DNA from: G965195345 sp965277625
Lineage (GTDB): Bacteria; Pseudomonadota; Gammaproteobacteria; CAKMZV01
Length of the DNA: 64,000 nt
Assembly: GCA_965277625.1 (NCBI GenBank)
Contig: OZ255827.1
Span: 1,798,001-1,862,000 of the forward strand
Direction: 5' to 3'
In this document: positions 53,551 through 62,327 of the stretch, in pieces
Layout of the letters: the number at the start of each line of letters is the position of its first letter
How positions within the stretch are numbered: the first letter of the stretch is position 1
Made by a program: the position numbers and the translations under genes
Notes under the pieces: generated by a model
The model's input: the letters and a program-made list of their open reading frames with translations, nothing else
Databases searched by the model: none
What the model was told of the DNA's origin: nothing

Positions 53551-55650
53551 ATGGCAAGAACAACACCGCTTGAACGATACCGTAATATCGGGATCATGGC
53601 ACACATTGATGCGGGTAAAACGACAACAACCGAACGTGTGCTTTACTATACGGGTGTTTCACACAAAATCGGTGAGGTTCATGATGGTGCAGCCACCATG
53701 GATTGGATGGAACAAGAACAAGAGCGTGGTATTACCATCACCTCTGCGGCGACCACCTGCTTTTGGCAAGGCATGGGCGCAAACTTCCCCAAACACCGAA
53801 TCAATATTATTGACACTCCCGGACACGTTGACTTCACCATTGAAGTCGAACGCTCATTGCGTGTATTAGACGGTGCCGTTGCTGTTTTTTGTGCAGTTGG
53901 TGGTGTAGAACCACAATCTGAAACAGTCTGGAGACAAGCAAATAAATACGGCGTGCCTCGTATGGCATTCGTCAACAAAATGGACCGTGCTGGCGCTGAT
54001 TTCTTACGTGTAACCGAACAATTAAGAACGCGCTTGAATGCAAACCCTGTCGCCTTACAACTACCCATTGGTGCTGAAGAGAACTTCAAAGGGGTTATTG
54101 ACCTCGTTAAAATGAAAGCCATCAACTGGAAAGAAGAAAACATGGGCGTTGAATTCACCTATGATGATATCCCAGCTGAATTGTTAGATCAAGCCAATGA
54201 ATATCGTGAAAAATTGGTAGAAGCGGCCGCTGAAGCCAATGATGACTTGATGAACAAATATTTAGAGAGTGAAACCCTCAGCGAAGATGAAATCGTCGCA
54301 GGCATTCGCCACCGTTGCGTAGAAAATGAATTGATTCCTGTTTTATGTGGTACGGCTTTTAAAAACAAAGGGGTGCAAGCCATGTTGGATGCAGTCATTC
54401 AATACATGCCTTCACCCTTAGACGTCAAACCCATTGAAGGTGAGTTAGATAATGGCGAATTAGCCACAAGAGCTTCCAGCGATACCGAACCCTTCTCAGC
54501 GTTGGCATTCAAAATCATGACCGACCCCTATGTCGGCACACTTGCTTTTGTCCGCGTCTATTCGGGCGTTTTAAAATCAGGCGATTCGGTCTATAACCCC
54601 GTTAAATCGAAAAAAGAACGCATCGGTCGAATTTTGCTCATGCACTCAAATGATCGTGAAGAAATCAGAGAAATCAGAGCGGGCGATATTGCAGCGGTTG
54701 TTGGCTTAAAAGAAGTCACAACTGGCGACACACTGTGCGCCAATGAAGCCAAGATCACTTTGGAAAGAATGGAGTTCCCAGAACCTGTGATCTCCGTTGC
54801 GGTTGAGCCAAAATCAAAAGCCGATCAAGAAAAGATGGGATTGGCTTTATCAAAATTAGCCGCGGAAGACCCCTCTTTCAGAGTGCATACCGATGAAGAA
54901 TCTGGTCAAACCATCATTTCAGGCATGGGTGAATTACACTTAGAAATCATCGTTGACCGCATGAAGCGTGAATTTAACGTTGAAGCCAATGTAGGTGAAC
55001 CTCAAGTGGCTTATCGTGAAACCATCCGCCGTCAAGTTGAAGTCGAAGGTAAATTCATTCGTCAATCAGGTGGACGTGGACAATTTGGTCACGTTTGGTT
55101 ACGCTTAGAGCCCATCCCAGTGGATGGTGAAGAAACTTACGAGTTTAAAGACGAAATTGTCAGTGGTGTTGTACCAAAAGAATATATTCCAGCGGTCAAC
55201 AAAGGCATTCAAGAACAAATGTTGAATGGTGTACTGGCTGGTTATCCATTATTGGGTATTCGGGCGGCACTGTTCGATGGCACCTATCATGATGTCGATT
55301 CTTCAGAGATGGCTTTTAAAGTCGCAGGCTCCATGGCTTTGAAAAAAGGCGTGATCGAAGCCGATCCTGTTTTACTCGAACCGATCATGAAAGTTGAAGT
55401 CAATACCCCTGAAGATCACATGGGTGATGTCATGGGCGACCTCAACAGAAGACGCGGCATTGTCGGCGGTATGGAAGATGGACCATCTGGTAAAATCATT
55501 GATGCCAAAGTGCCATTGTCAGAAATGTTTGGATATGCCACAGACTTACGTTCTTTGACCCAAGGAAGAGCTGCATACACCATGCAATTCGATGAATATA
55601 GTGAAACTCCCAAAAGTATCGCTGAAAGTATTATTAAATCAAAGCATTAA
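53551..55650 (+). CDS. fusA: Elongation factor G
   Basis: Translocation GTPase, 699 residues. G1 AHIDAGKTTTTER, switch GITITSAATTCFW, G3 DTPGHVDF and G4 NKMD are intact, followed by domains II to V, ending in SEMFGYATDLRSLTQGRAAYTMQFDEY. Third gene of the str operon; a single EF-G is seen here. Confidence 0.99.
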   Translation: MARTTPLERYRNIGIMAHIDAGKTTTTERVLYYTGVSHKIGEVHDGAATMDWMEQEQERGITITSAATTCFWQGMGANFPKHRINIIDTPGHVDFTIEVERSLRVLDGAVAVFCAVGGVEPQSETVWRQANKYGVPRMAFVNKMDRAGADFLRVTEQLRTRLNANPVALQLPIGAEENFKGVIDLVKMKAINWKEENMGVEFTYDDIPAELLDQANEYREKLVEAAAEANDDLMNKYLESETLSEDEIVAGIRHRCVENELIPVLCGTAFKNKGVQAMLDAVIQYMPSPLDVKPIEGELDNGELATRASSDTEPFSALAFKIMTDPYVGTLAFVRVYSGVLKSGDSVYNPVKSKKERIGRILLMHSNDREEIREIRAGDIAAVVGLKEVTTGDTLCANEAKITLERMEFPEPVISVAVEPKSKADQEKMGLALSKLAAEDPSFRVHTDEESGQTIISGMGELHLEIIVDRMKREFNVEANVGEPQVAYRETIRRQVEVEGKFIRQSGGRGQFGHVWLRLEPIPVDGEETYEFKDEIVSGVVPKEYIPAVNKGIQEQMLNGVLAGYPLLGIRAALFDGTYHDVDSSEMAFKVAGSMALKKGVIEADPVLLEPIMKVEVNTPEDHMGDVMGDLNRRRGIVGGMEDGPSGKIIDAKVPLSEMFGYATDLRSLTQGRAAYTMQFDEYSETPKSIAESIIKSKH

Positions 55651-55707
55651 TAATTTTATATAATAGAGGGCTGATTGCTTCCTCGCCATTAATATTAGGA
55701 GACTGAC

Positions 55708-56898
55708 ATGTCAAAAGAAAAGTTTAATCGCAATAAACCCCACGTCAACGTTGGCACCATTGGACACGTTGACCATGGTAAAACAACGCTTACAGCTGCG
55801 TTAACCATTTATTCGGCCAAAAAACATGGGGGCGAATCAAAAGCGTACGATCAAATCGACAACGCACCTGAAGAACGCGCTCGTGGGATTACCATCTCAA
55901 CAGCACACGTTGAATACGAAACCGACGCACGTCACTATGCACACGTTGACTGCCCTGGACACGCCGATTATGTTAAAAACATGATCACTGGTGCAGCGCA
56001 AATGGACGGTGCCATCTTGGTTTGTTCAGCGGCTGACGGACCCATGCCTCAAACGCGTGAGCACATCTTGTTAGCACGCCAAGTTGGTGTGCCTTACATC
56101 ATTGTTTACTTGAACAAAGCCGACATGGTGGACGACGAAGAATTATTGGAATTGGTTGAAATTGAAGTACGCGAATTACTCTCAATGTACGAATTCCCTG
56201 GCGACGACATCCCAGTCATCATCGGTTCTGCATTGAAAGCCGTTGAAGGTGAAGACACTGAAATGGGCACCCAATCTATTGAGCGTCTATTAGATGCCTT
56301 AGACAACTACATTCCTCAACCTGAAAGAGCTATCGACAAAGAATTTGTTATGCCTATTGAAGATGTCTTCTCAATTCAAGGTCGTGGTACGGTTGTAACA
56401 GGACGTATTGAAAGCGGCGTGGTTAATGTTGGTGATGAAATCAATATTATTGGCATCAAACCCACACAAACAACAACCGTTACTGGTGTTGAGATGTTCC
56501 GTAAATTATTGGATCGTGGTGAAGCTGGTGACAACGTAGGTGTCCTCCTTCGTGGAACCAAACGTGAAGAAGTTGAACGCGGTCAAGTATTAACCAAACG
56601 CGGCGCCATCACCCCTCATACGAAATTTGAAGCGGAAGTTTATGTATTAAGCAAAGAAGAAGGTGGACGACACACCCCATTCTTCTCAAACTATCGCCCA
56701 CAATTTTATTTCCGCACGACAGACGTGACTGGTGCCATTGAACTGCCATCTGGCGTAGAAATGGTTATGCCTGGTGATAACGTCAACATGAAAGTTGAAC
56801 TCATTGCACCCATCGCAATGAATGAAGGCTTACGTTTTGCGATTCGTGAAGGCGGTCGTACAGTCGGTGCAGGGGTTGTTGCTAAAATTGAAGCATAA
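55708..56898 (+). CDS. tuf: Elongation factor Tu
   Basis: GTPase that delivers aminoacyl-tRNA to the ribosome, 396 residues. GHVDHGKTTL, ARGITISTAHVEYET, DCPGHADY and NKADMV (NKCD in E. coli) form the GTP site; domains 2 and 3 end in GRTVGAGVVAKIEA. Last gene of the str operon, followed by a terminator, so the S10 operon does not continue here. A second tuf copy elsewhere is possible but cannot be seen. Confidence 0.99.
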   Translation: MSKEKFNRNKPHVNVGTIGHVDHGKTTLTAALTIYSAKKHGGESKAYDQIDNAPEERARGITISTAHVEYETDARHYAHVDCPGHADYVKNMITGAAQMDGAILVCSAADGPMPQTREHILLARQVGVPYIIVYLNKADMVDDEELLELVEIEVRELLSMYEFPGDDIPVIIGSALKAVEGEDTEMGTQSIERLLDALDNYIPQPERAIDKEFVMPIEDVFSIQGRGTVVTGRIESGVVNVGDEINIIGIKPTQTTTVTGVEMFRKLLDRGEAGDNVGVLLRGTKREEVERGQVLTKRGAITPHTKFEAEVYVLSKEEGGRHTPFFSNYRPQFYFRTTDVTGAIELPSGVEMVMPGDNVNMKVELIAPIAMNEGLRFAIREGGRTVGAGVVAKIEA

Positions 56899-56922
56899 TC
56901 TCAGACTGATTAGTAAAAATTC

Positions 56923-56952
56923 AAAGGGGTGGCACTTGCCGCCCCTTTTTTT
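56923..56952 (+). terminator. Rho-independent terminator of the str operon
   Basis: An 11-bp stem with one T-G wobble (56923-56933 with 56938-56948), loop ACTT and a T-run begin 24 bases after the tuf stop. Confidence 0.92.
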
Positions 56953-57024
56953 AATGATGTTCAATGCATCAACCTCGGCATCCTCTTATAATTGACCACA
57001 CCCGTCAACATTCCTTTGCTTACT

Positions 57025-58200
57025 ATGTCATATTCTCAGCTGCTCAAAACAGTATTTAAAACCAGCCTGGTATTTTGCCTCATCCAAGTAAGCCCCTACA
57101 CGCTTGCCGATTTTCAAAAGCCCGTCATCAATGCCGAATCCTATTTGCTGTTTGATTATCAAAGCAAATCCGTCATCATCAGCTCTAATCCTGACAAAAT
57201 CATAGAACCTGCGAGCATGACCAAAGCGTTGACCGCTTACATCATTTTTGATGAACTAAAAAAAGGAACACTCAAACTCAGTGATAAAGTCCGTATCTCA
57301 AAAGAAGCCTATCAAACTGGCGGTTCTCGAACCTTTTTAGATCATAACTCCAGAGTGAGTGTTGAAGATTTACTCAAAGGCGTCATCATTCAATCGGGCA
57401 ATGATGCCAGCGTCGCATTGGCAGAAAAAATTGCCGGCAGCGAAGATGCTTTTGCCCTATTGATGAACGATGTTGCTGCCCGCATAGGCATGACAAACTC
57501 GCATTTTGTCAATGCAACAGGATGGCCGGCTGAGAGTCATTACACCTCACCCAAAGATTTAGCCACACTCGCCGATCGTCTGATTACAGACTTCCCCGAA
57601 TATTATGTGATGTTTGCCGAACGCAAATTTAGATACAACAACATTTCTCAAAGCAATAGAAATACCCTACTGTGGCGCGACCCCAGCGTTGACGGCATTA
57701 AAACTGGCCACACATCATCAGCTGGCTTCTGCCTACTCAGCTCAGCAGAACGCCATAACAGACGCTTAATTGCCGTCATTGCAGGCGCAAAAAGCAAACG
57801 TATCCGCACCCTTGAATCACAAAAATTACTCAATTTTGGCTTTTTGTTCTTCGTCACTGAAAACGTCCTACCCGCCAATGAAGTACAACTGAACGAACAC
57901 GTCTGGGGTGGTGCACAGGATAACATCGACATAGGCATGCTTGAAGACACATTCCTCACCGTCCATAAAAATGATAAAGACAAAATGCAAAAATCGTTCA
58001 CGATCAAACCCAACCTTGAAGCACCCATTATGAAGGGAGACGAACTTGGCAGCGTTAAAATAACAGTGGGCGACAAAATTTTATTAGAAAAACCTGTCTT
58101 TGCTCTACAATCTGTTGAAGAAGGCAGCATATTTCAAAAACTTTATGATTACATCATTCGTTTCTTCAACTGGATCGCCTCTTTCTTCAGTTCAATCTAA
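57025..58200 (+). CDS. dacA: D-alanyl-D-alanine carboxypeptidase (PBP5/6 type)
   Basis: Penicillin-binding protein that trims the terminal D-Ala from peptidoglycan pentapeptides. 391 residues from the ATG at 57025; an upstream TTG at 56992 gives a worse signal peptide. Signal sequence to about residue 28, then the S11 peptidase triad: SMTK (64-67, nucleophile S64), SGN (124-126) and KTG (226-228). The C-terminal domain (about 280-370) is PBP5_C, followed by an amphipathic anchor FNWIASFFSSI. Followed 11 bases later by a D-amino acid aminotransferase. Confidence 0.95.
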   Translation: MSYSQLLKTVFKTSLVFCLIQVSPYTLADFQKPVINAESYLLFDYQSKSVIISSNPDKIIEPASMTKALTAYIIFDELKKGTLKLSDKVRISKEAYQTGGSRTFLDHNSRVSVEDLLKGVIIQSGNDASVALAEKIAGSEDAFALLMNDVAARIGMTNSHFVNATGWPAESHYTSPKDLATLADRLITDFPEYYVMFAERKFRYNNISQSNRNTLLWRDPSVDGIKTGHTSSAGFCLLSSAERHNRRLIAVIAGAKSKRIRTLESQKLLNFGFLFFVTENVLPANEVQLNEHVWGGAQDNIDIGMLEDTFLTVHKNDKDKMQKSFTIKPNLEAPIMKGDELGSVKITVGDKILLEKPVFALQSVEEGSIFQKLYDYIIRFFNWIASFFSSI

Positions 58201-58211
58201 TAGAGTAAGCC

Positions 58212-59057
58212 ATGCCTTTTGAACCCATATTTTTCAATGACCAATGGTCCCCACTCGATAAAACAAGCGTCTCACCACTTGATAGAGGCTACTTATTTGG
58301 CGACGGCATTTATGAAGTTGTGCCCTGTTATGGTGGCAAAGCATTTCGCCTAACAGACCACCTCCAGCGCTTAGCCAATGGCCTGCGCTTTGTTGAAATC
58401 AACAACCCCTACACCGATGACCAATGGCACAATCTGGTCCAGCAAGCCATCAATCACCGTCAAACTAAGGATTGCATTGTTTACCTACAAGTCACGCGTG
58501 GCACTCAAGAAGCTCGAGATTTCTTCATAACCGACACCCTCTCATCACCCCAAGTATTACTCTACTCGGATGCCTTCAAACCCCTCTCAATCGAACAGAT
58601 TGTAAAAGGCATAAAAGTGTGCACCATGGACGACCCCCGCTGGAAACATTGCTCCATCAAAACAACCAACCTCTTGGGCAGCGTCTTGGCCAGAATCAAA
58701 GCCAAGAAAATGGGCTGCGATGACACCGTCTATATTCGAGACGGGCTACTGACCGAATCCGCCGCAAGCAATGTTTTTGTCATCATTGACGACCAGATTG
58801 TCACCCCACCCTTAAACGACAACATACTACCAGGCATCACGCGCAAAGTATTGATAGAACTGTTTGAAGCAAATGAACTGCCCTACCAAGAACGCCCAAT
58901 CAAAGCAGAAGAACTGCCCAAGGTACAAGCACTTTGGCTATCTGCTTCAAAGGCCGAGCTAAGCCCCGTTTATCAAATCGATGACCAAACCCTACCCACC
59001 AAACACCCCCTATTTCTACAAATACTCAAAGCGTTCAAAAAACAAACCACCGCATGA
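58212..59057 (+). CDS. dat: D-amino acid aminotransferase (class IV)
   Basis: Fold-type IV PLP enzyme that interconverts D-alanine and D-glutamate with their keto acids. 281 residues; K150 in HCSIKTTNLL is the cofactor lysine, preceded by DRGYLFGDGIYEVV and followed by GLLTESAASNVF and NILPGITRKVLIEL. A D-Ala transaminase fits well beside a D,D-carboxypeptidase, since released D-Ala can be recycled or deaminated. Branched-chain or ADC lyase relatives share the fold; the context and CSIKTTNLL wording favour Dat. Overlaps the next gene by four bases (ATGA). Confidence 0.9.
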   Translation: MPFEPIFFNDQWSPLDKTSVSPLDRGYLFGDGIYEVVPCYGGKAFRLTDHLQRLANGLRFVEINNPYTDDQWHNLVQQAINHRQTKDCIVYLQVTRGTQEARDFFITDTLSSPQVLLYSDAFKPLSIEQIVKGIKVCTMDDPRWKHCSIKTTNLLGSVLARIKAKKMGCDDTVYIRDGLLTESAASNVFVIIDDQIVTPPLNDNILPGITRKVLIELFEANELPYQERPIKAEELPKVQALWLSASKAELSPVYQIDDQTLPTKHPLFLQILKAFKKQTTA

Positions 59058-59323
59058 ACACCGCCACTGAAAATCTGGACATCCAATTTCCGTGCGAATT
59101 CCCAATCAAAGCCATTGGCTTGAACAAACCGACATTCATCGACCTCATCCAAAAGATTATTGCCGAACATGTTGCCATCGAAGCCAATCAATTAACCGAA
59201 AAAGTCAGTAAAAATGGTAAGTATCGCTCTGTTACAGCGAACGTCGTAGTCCAAAACAAACAACAACTCGATGACATTTATCGCGCCCTTTCCAGCCATA
59301 AATCCGTCGTCATGGCTTTATAG
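59054..59323 (+). CDS. ybeD: YbeD/DUF493 family protein
   Basis: A small (89-residue) alpha/beta protein of the DUF493 family: IQFPCEFPIKAIGLNKPTF at the start and VSKNGKYRSVTANVVVQNKQQLDDIYRALSSHKSVVMAL at the end, matching YbeD (also called UPF0250). It resembles the regulatory ACT-like domain of D-3-phosphoglycerate dehydrogenase in fold. Function not established. In E. coli it lies between dacA and lipB; here dat precedes it and lolA follows, with no lipB. Confidence 0.9.
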   Translation: MNTATENLDIQFPCEFPIKAIGLNKPTFIDLIQKIIAEHVAIEANQLTEKVSKNGKYRSVTANVVVQNKQQLDDIYRALSSHKSVVMAL

Positions 59324-59328
59324 TCAAA

Positions 59329-59946
59329 ATGCATACCAAAAGCAAATCCAAACACTACGGACTACTCAGCCTTCTGCTCCTGTGTTTCAATGCACCAGCG
59401 AACACCCTTGAGGATGCTCTGAACAATATTCAGACCATGCACATCCAATTTTTACAAATCGCCACCAACGAGCAAGACCTCAGCAAAGAAACCAGCCAAG
59501 GCACACTTTGGGTTCAAGTACCAGGCAAATTCCACTGGGAACTCAAAAGCGATGAACCACAAACCATCGTCGCAGATGGCAACAGCTTATGGATTTACGA
59601 TAAAGTCTTAGAACAAATCAGCGTGTTTGACCAAAAGAGTAGCCTTAAAAACTCACCCACCGCCATTTTAAGCGACCCCAAAGCCGTCAAAAGCCAATTC
59701 GATATTGAAGCCATAACCAAAACCGACTCAGCAGACTGGTACCGACTAATCCCCTATGAAAGCAGCTATATCTTTGATGAACTGCAAATCAAAGTCAAAG
59801 ACCAACGCATTCAAGAAATCCAATTAAACCACTATAGCGATCAAACACAAACCCGCCTAATATTCTTCTACAAAAGTTATAACCAACCCCTGCCTGAACA
59901 ATTATTCATCTTTGACATCCCCGAAGGCGTTGACATCATTCAGTAA
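59329..59946 (+). CDS. lolA: Outer-membrane lipoprotein carrier protein LolA
   Basis: Periplasmic chaperone that ferries lipoproteins from LolCDE to LolB. 205 residues with an N-terminal signal peptide (to about ANT, residue 26), then the incomplete beta-barrel: QGTLWVQVPGKFHWELKSDEPQTIVADGNSLWIYDKVLEQISV is the family core. The conserved Arg of the lid region corresponds to the K/R in this block. Five bases after ybeD, so part of the same transcript. Confidence 0.9.
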   Translation: MHTKSKSKHYGLLSLLLLCFNAPANTLEDALNNIQTMHIQFLQIATNEQDLSKETSQGTLWVQVPGKFHWELKSDEPQTIVADGNSLWIYDKVLEQISVFDQKSSLKNSPTAILSDPKAVKSQFDIEAITKTDSADWYRLIPYESSYIFDELQIKVKDQRIQEIQLNHYSDQTQTRLIFFYKSYNQPLPEQLFIFDIPEGVDIIQ

Positions 59947-59990
59947 TTGCCGATTCGCTTAATTTATGCCACTTACAACGGCTTTTCTCG

Positions 59991-59996
59991 TATAAT
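59991..59996 (+). promoter_or_regulatory. -10 element of the tRNA-Leu promoter
   Basis: A perfect TATAAT followed by the GC-rich CCGCCC, typical of stable-RNA promoters, 32 bases before the tRNA. No good -35 lies at the usual 16-18 base distance. Confidence 0.45.
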
Positions 59997-60027
59997 CCGC
60001 CCTCTTTCTACCATGTCGAAATACCCT

Positions 60028-60115
60028 GCCCGGGTGGCGAAACTGGTAGACGCAACGGACTTAAAATCCGTCGGTGTAAAACACCGTGCCGGTTCGACTC
60101 CGGCCCCGGGCACCA
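60028..60115 (+). tRNA. tRNA-Leu (anticodon UAA)
   Basis: An 88-base class II tRNA with encoded CCA. Acceptor stem GCCCGGG (60028-60034) pairs with CCCGGGC (60105-60111), then A and CCA. The anticodon stem ACGGA/TCCGT (60055-60059, 60067-60071) encloses the loop CTTAAAA, giving UAA at 60062-60064. The long variable arm and the T-arm GCCGGTTCGACTCCGGC complete the cloverleaf. The gene marks the border between ordinary chromosome and an AT-rich accessory region, a common island insertion point. Confidence 0.98.
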
Positions 60116-60139
60116 TCAACACCCAGTCCTCTCAAACCA

Positions 60140-60178
60140 TTTTAGACACTGGCTTTTAGACATAAATCATTGATTTAT
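60140..60178. repeat. Direct repeat and palindrome just after tRNA-Leu
   Basis: TTTTAGACA occurs at 60140-60148 and 60154-60162, a 14-base period. It is followed by ATAAATCA (60162-60169), T, TGATTTAT (60171-60178), a perfect AT-rich palindrome ending in TTTT. The latter could be a weak terminator of the tRNA transcript or an integrase-binding site. Confidence 0.45.
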
Positions 60179-60186
60179 TTTCAGCC

Positions 60187-60236
60187 TCATGTAGTCTCAT
60201 ACAATCTCAAATAGATTCTTACAGCTTCATATAGTA
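60187..60236. repeat. Five degenerate 10-bp tandem units
   Basis: Five consecutive 10-base units starting with TC: TCATGTAGTC, TCATACAATC, TCAAATAGAT, TCTTACAGCT and TCATATAGTA. The consensus is about TCATAYAGTC. One unit per helical turn on the same face suggests an array of protein-binding sites. They lie between the tRNA 3' end and the first island gene. Confidence 0.5.
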
Positions 60237-60261
60237 TCTTTTGTTTTACTTAGTTAACACT

Positions 60262-60822
60262 TTAAAACACCGTGAAAGAATTTAATTGCTCTTCTTGAAT
60301 ATCTTTTTTACACTTGACTAAAGCCCATCTTATATTTTCCCCCTTAGCGACACCTGAACCACATTCTTTCCATAATTTGTCTGCGTTTATTGTTGTTAAA
60401 ATTGCTGCGCGCTGATGTGTATAGCCACAAATTGGATTATCTTTATCATATTCATATAAGCCATTTACCTTATAGACATGTTTACGCTTTCCTTTTACTG
60501 AAACGATGACTAGATCACCAAATTTTATTTTATCGAAAAACCGCCATAAACTTGGCCCCGCCATTGATGCATTTGTAGCATTAGGATTAGTACGTTTAAG
60601 TTCACGCGAAATATCCCTAGGTTTTTTTGGTTTCAAAATAGATAAATCCCCAATGCTTGGCCAGCCAATAGCAATCCGACTATTCTTTTTCATCTCTCTG
60701 AAAGCCAGATCAGGTACATCCTTAATATCTAACCAGTCAGTAGCAAGCCAACAGGTTTTTTTCATTTTTTGTAGCATCTCTTTAGTCACTTTATGGTGTG
60801 CTATCAGTCTCCAAACTTGCAT
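60262..60822 (-). CDS. EVE/PUA-like domain protein
   Basis: A 186-residue protein of the island. The start has a strong AAGGAGG ribosome site. It begins MQVWRLIAHH and has the stretch IAIGWPSIGDLS, then FGDLVIVSVKGKRKHVYKVNGLYEYD and a C-terminal IRWALVKC. This pattern (a Trp-rich opening, an AIGW..lGDLS turn, then beta strands with GD.v.v..g) resembles EVE/PUA-type domains that recognise modified bases in DNA and accompany restriction enzymes such as McrB-like systems. The assignment is by pattern only. It points toward tRNA-Leu and is the first gene of the island on that side. Confidence 0.5.
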   Translation of the reverse strand: MQVWRLIAHHKVTKEMLQKMKKTCWLATDWLDIKDVPDLAFREMKKNSRIAIGWPSIGDLSILKPKKPRDISRELKRTNPNATNASMAGPSLWRFFDKIKFGDLVIVSVKGKRKHVYKVNGLYEYDKDNPICGYTHQRAAILTTINADKLWKECGSGVAKGENIRWALVKCKKDIQEEQLNSFTVF

Positions 60823-60900
60823 AGTGCAACCTCCTTATATTAACGATACACAGTTGTAGTTATGCTATGCATTATAGTTTATTGAAAAATATGACTTTGG

Positions 60901-61062
60901 TCAGGCTTTATTCTTATAGACAACGACACTTACTATAGGCAGGAATAGTCTTGATTCCGTGGATGTGCCAGCTATATGAAATACAAGTGTGAAACTTCCA
61001 GAGGGTATAAGAATTTTGTAATCCTCGTTTTCAAGGTTAAAATCAAAAATAATTCTCTGCAT
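60901..61062 (-). CDS. Small hypothetical protein (53 aa)
   Basis: A short frame from an ATG at 61062 to a TGA at 60901, encoding 53 residues beginning MQRIIFDFNLENEDYKILI and predicted to be mostly beta strand (SFTLVFHIAG, LFLPIVSVVVY). It sits 25 bases downstream of the MFS gene on the same strand and has no obvious ribosome site. It fills most of an otherwise empty 265-base gap. It may be a remnant of a larger gene; no family recognised. Confidence 0.3.
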   Translation of the reverse strand: MQRIIFDFNLENEDYKILIPSGSFTLVFHIAGTSTESRLFLPIVSVVVYKNKA

Positions 61063-61087
61063 ATATCTATTTGAACTAATGGAATAA

Positions 61088-62284
61088 TCACTTTATTCCT
61101 CTTTTTAAGATTAGCTGAATTAAAAATAATATGGGTATGGTGGCAATAATCATTGAAACCATATTAGTTGAATTCCAACCAATAGTGCTCAGAAGGATGG
61201 AGGGAAGGAACGCACCGAATGTAGCAAATACAGCTATTGTTGTGTCGCAAATGCCTTGCCATTTTTGTTTGTTAGAGTTGTTCTGGATTGCAATAGTTAA
61301 TAGTGAACTACCTCCAACATAGCTAAAATTCCAAGCAAGCCCCAAAACTATAAGGGACAGCATAATACTACTATACTCAACGACAAATATATTAATGACA
61401 AAGCTTAAGAAGAAGAGTAAAAATCCGATTAATAGAATTTTATGATGACCAAATTTGTTTATTAGAATGCCCGTGAAGAATGAAGGCAAAAACATAGCGA
61501 CAACATGCCATTGAATAGCAATGGCAGAGTGGTTAAAGGATACTGCCATATGATTCATTTGCAATGAAGATTGAATCATAAGTAGATTCATTAATCCATA
61601 CCCAATAGATGCGGATAAAACAGCCAAATAGAAGTTTACATTCAGTTTTTCTTGCCTATTTACATTAGACCTCTCTATTAAGATTTTTTCTTCTTTTGTG
61701 TCTGTTTGCTTCTTTGGAAGGAAATAAATAATAATGGCATTTGCTACGGCAAGAACAACAAGAAATCCATAGCACAAAGAAAATCTTGGAAATCCGTCTG
61801 TATCCTGTAATAGGATAGTAACAATAGGGCCTAATATACCAGCGATTACGCCTCCCGCAACTACTAAAGATAGTGCTTTCGATTTTAGTGTGTTTGGTAA
61901 ATCATCTGTTACAGCAAATCGGTAGTAATTTGCAAAGGCCGTAAACAAACCAATAAATCCGTGTGCGAAAATCAATAATAAAAAGCTTTTATAACTTAGG
62001 GCTAAATAGCCCGTGATTCCAGCAAGTAAAAGGAAAATAGTGCCTACAGTAAAGCCAAAATTTCTTCCTTTCTTTTTCATTAAAATAGCAGCTGGATATG
62101 TGCCCAAAAGTAAAAATGCAAATTGCAACCCGTAGGGTATCGTGCTGTAGATTGGATGCGTTGCCAAAATTCCACCAACCGTAGCAGCTACAGCTAGGGA
62201 TATAACAGCTGACATTAGATTTATGGATTGACATACGAAATACAGATAGACAGACTTTGGTAAATTTGTTGTTATGCCAAACAT
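61088..62284 (-). CDS. MFS transporter (island)
   Basis: A 398-residue major facilitator protein with 12 predicted helices. The loop-2 motif region is LLGTYPAAILMKKKGRNFGF, and the midpoint cytosolic loop (about 192-215) is strongly charged. After helix 7 the second half repeats the pattern with GILINKFGHHKILL. Substrate unknown. Codon use is AT-rich, unlike the MFS and DMT genes near 14 kb, which supports horizontal origin. It follows the truncated serine acetyltransferase fragment by 43 bases and is probably co-transcribed with it. Confidence 0.8.
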   Translation of the reverse strand: MFGITTNLPKSVYLYFVCQSINLMSAVISLAVAATVGGILATHPIYSTIPYGLQFAFLLLGTYPAAILMKKKGRNFGFTVGTIFLLLAGITGYLALSYKSFLLLIFAHGFIGLFTAFANYYRFAVTDDLPNTLKSKALSLVVAGGVIAGILGPIVTILLQDTDGFPRFSLCYGFLVVLAVANAIIIYFLPKKQTDTKEEKILIERSNVNRQEKLNVNFYLAVLSASIGYGLMNLLMIQSSLQMNHMAVSFNHSAIAIQWHVVAMFLPSFFTGILINKFGHHKILLIGFLLFFLSFVINIFVVEYSSIMLSLIVLGLAWNFSYVGGSSLLTIAIQNNSNKQKWQGICDTTIAVFATFGAFLPSILLSTIGWNSTNMVSMIIATIPILFLIQLILKRGIK

Positions 62285-62327
62285 CTAACTATCCATTCCA
62301 ATTATTTTTATCTTAGGGAATATTTTT

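Noticed and set aside
53679..54158. 159-codon minus-strand frame
   Set aside because: Exactly antisense to the EF-G GTPase domain; such mirror frames are common in highly expressed genes with biased codons.
57648..58130. 160-codon minus-strand frame
   Set aside because: Antisense to dacA; no domain and no ribosome site.
59947..60159. 70-codon plus-strand frame after lolA
   Set aside because: It reads straight through the tRNA-Leu gene and its promoter, so it is not a protein gene.
60187..60236. Tandem units considered as a CRISPR array
   Set aside because: The units are only 10 bases, contiguous and degenerate, with no spacers and no cas genes. No CRISPR array was seen anywhere in the window.
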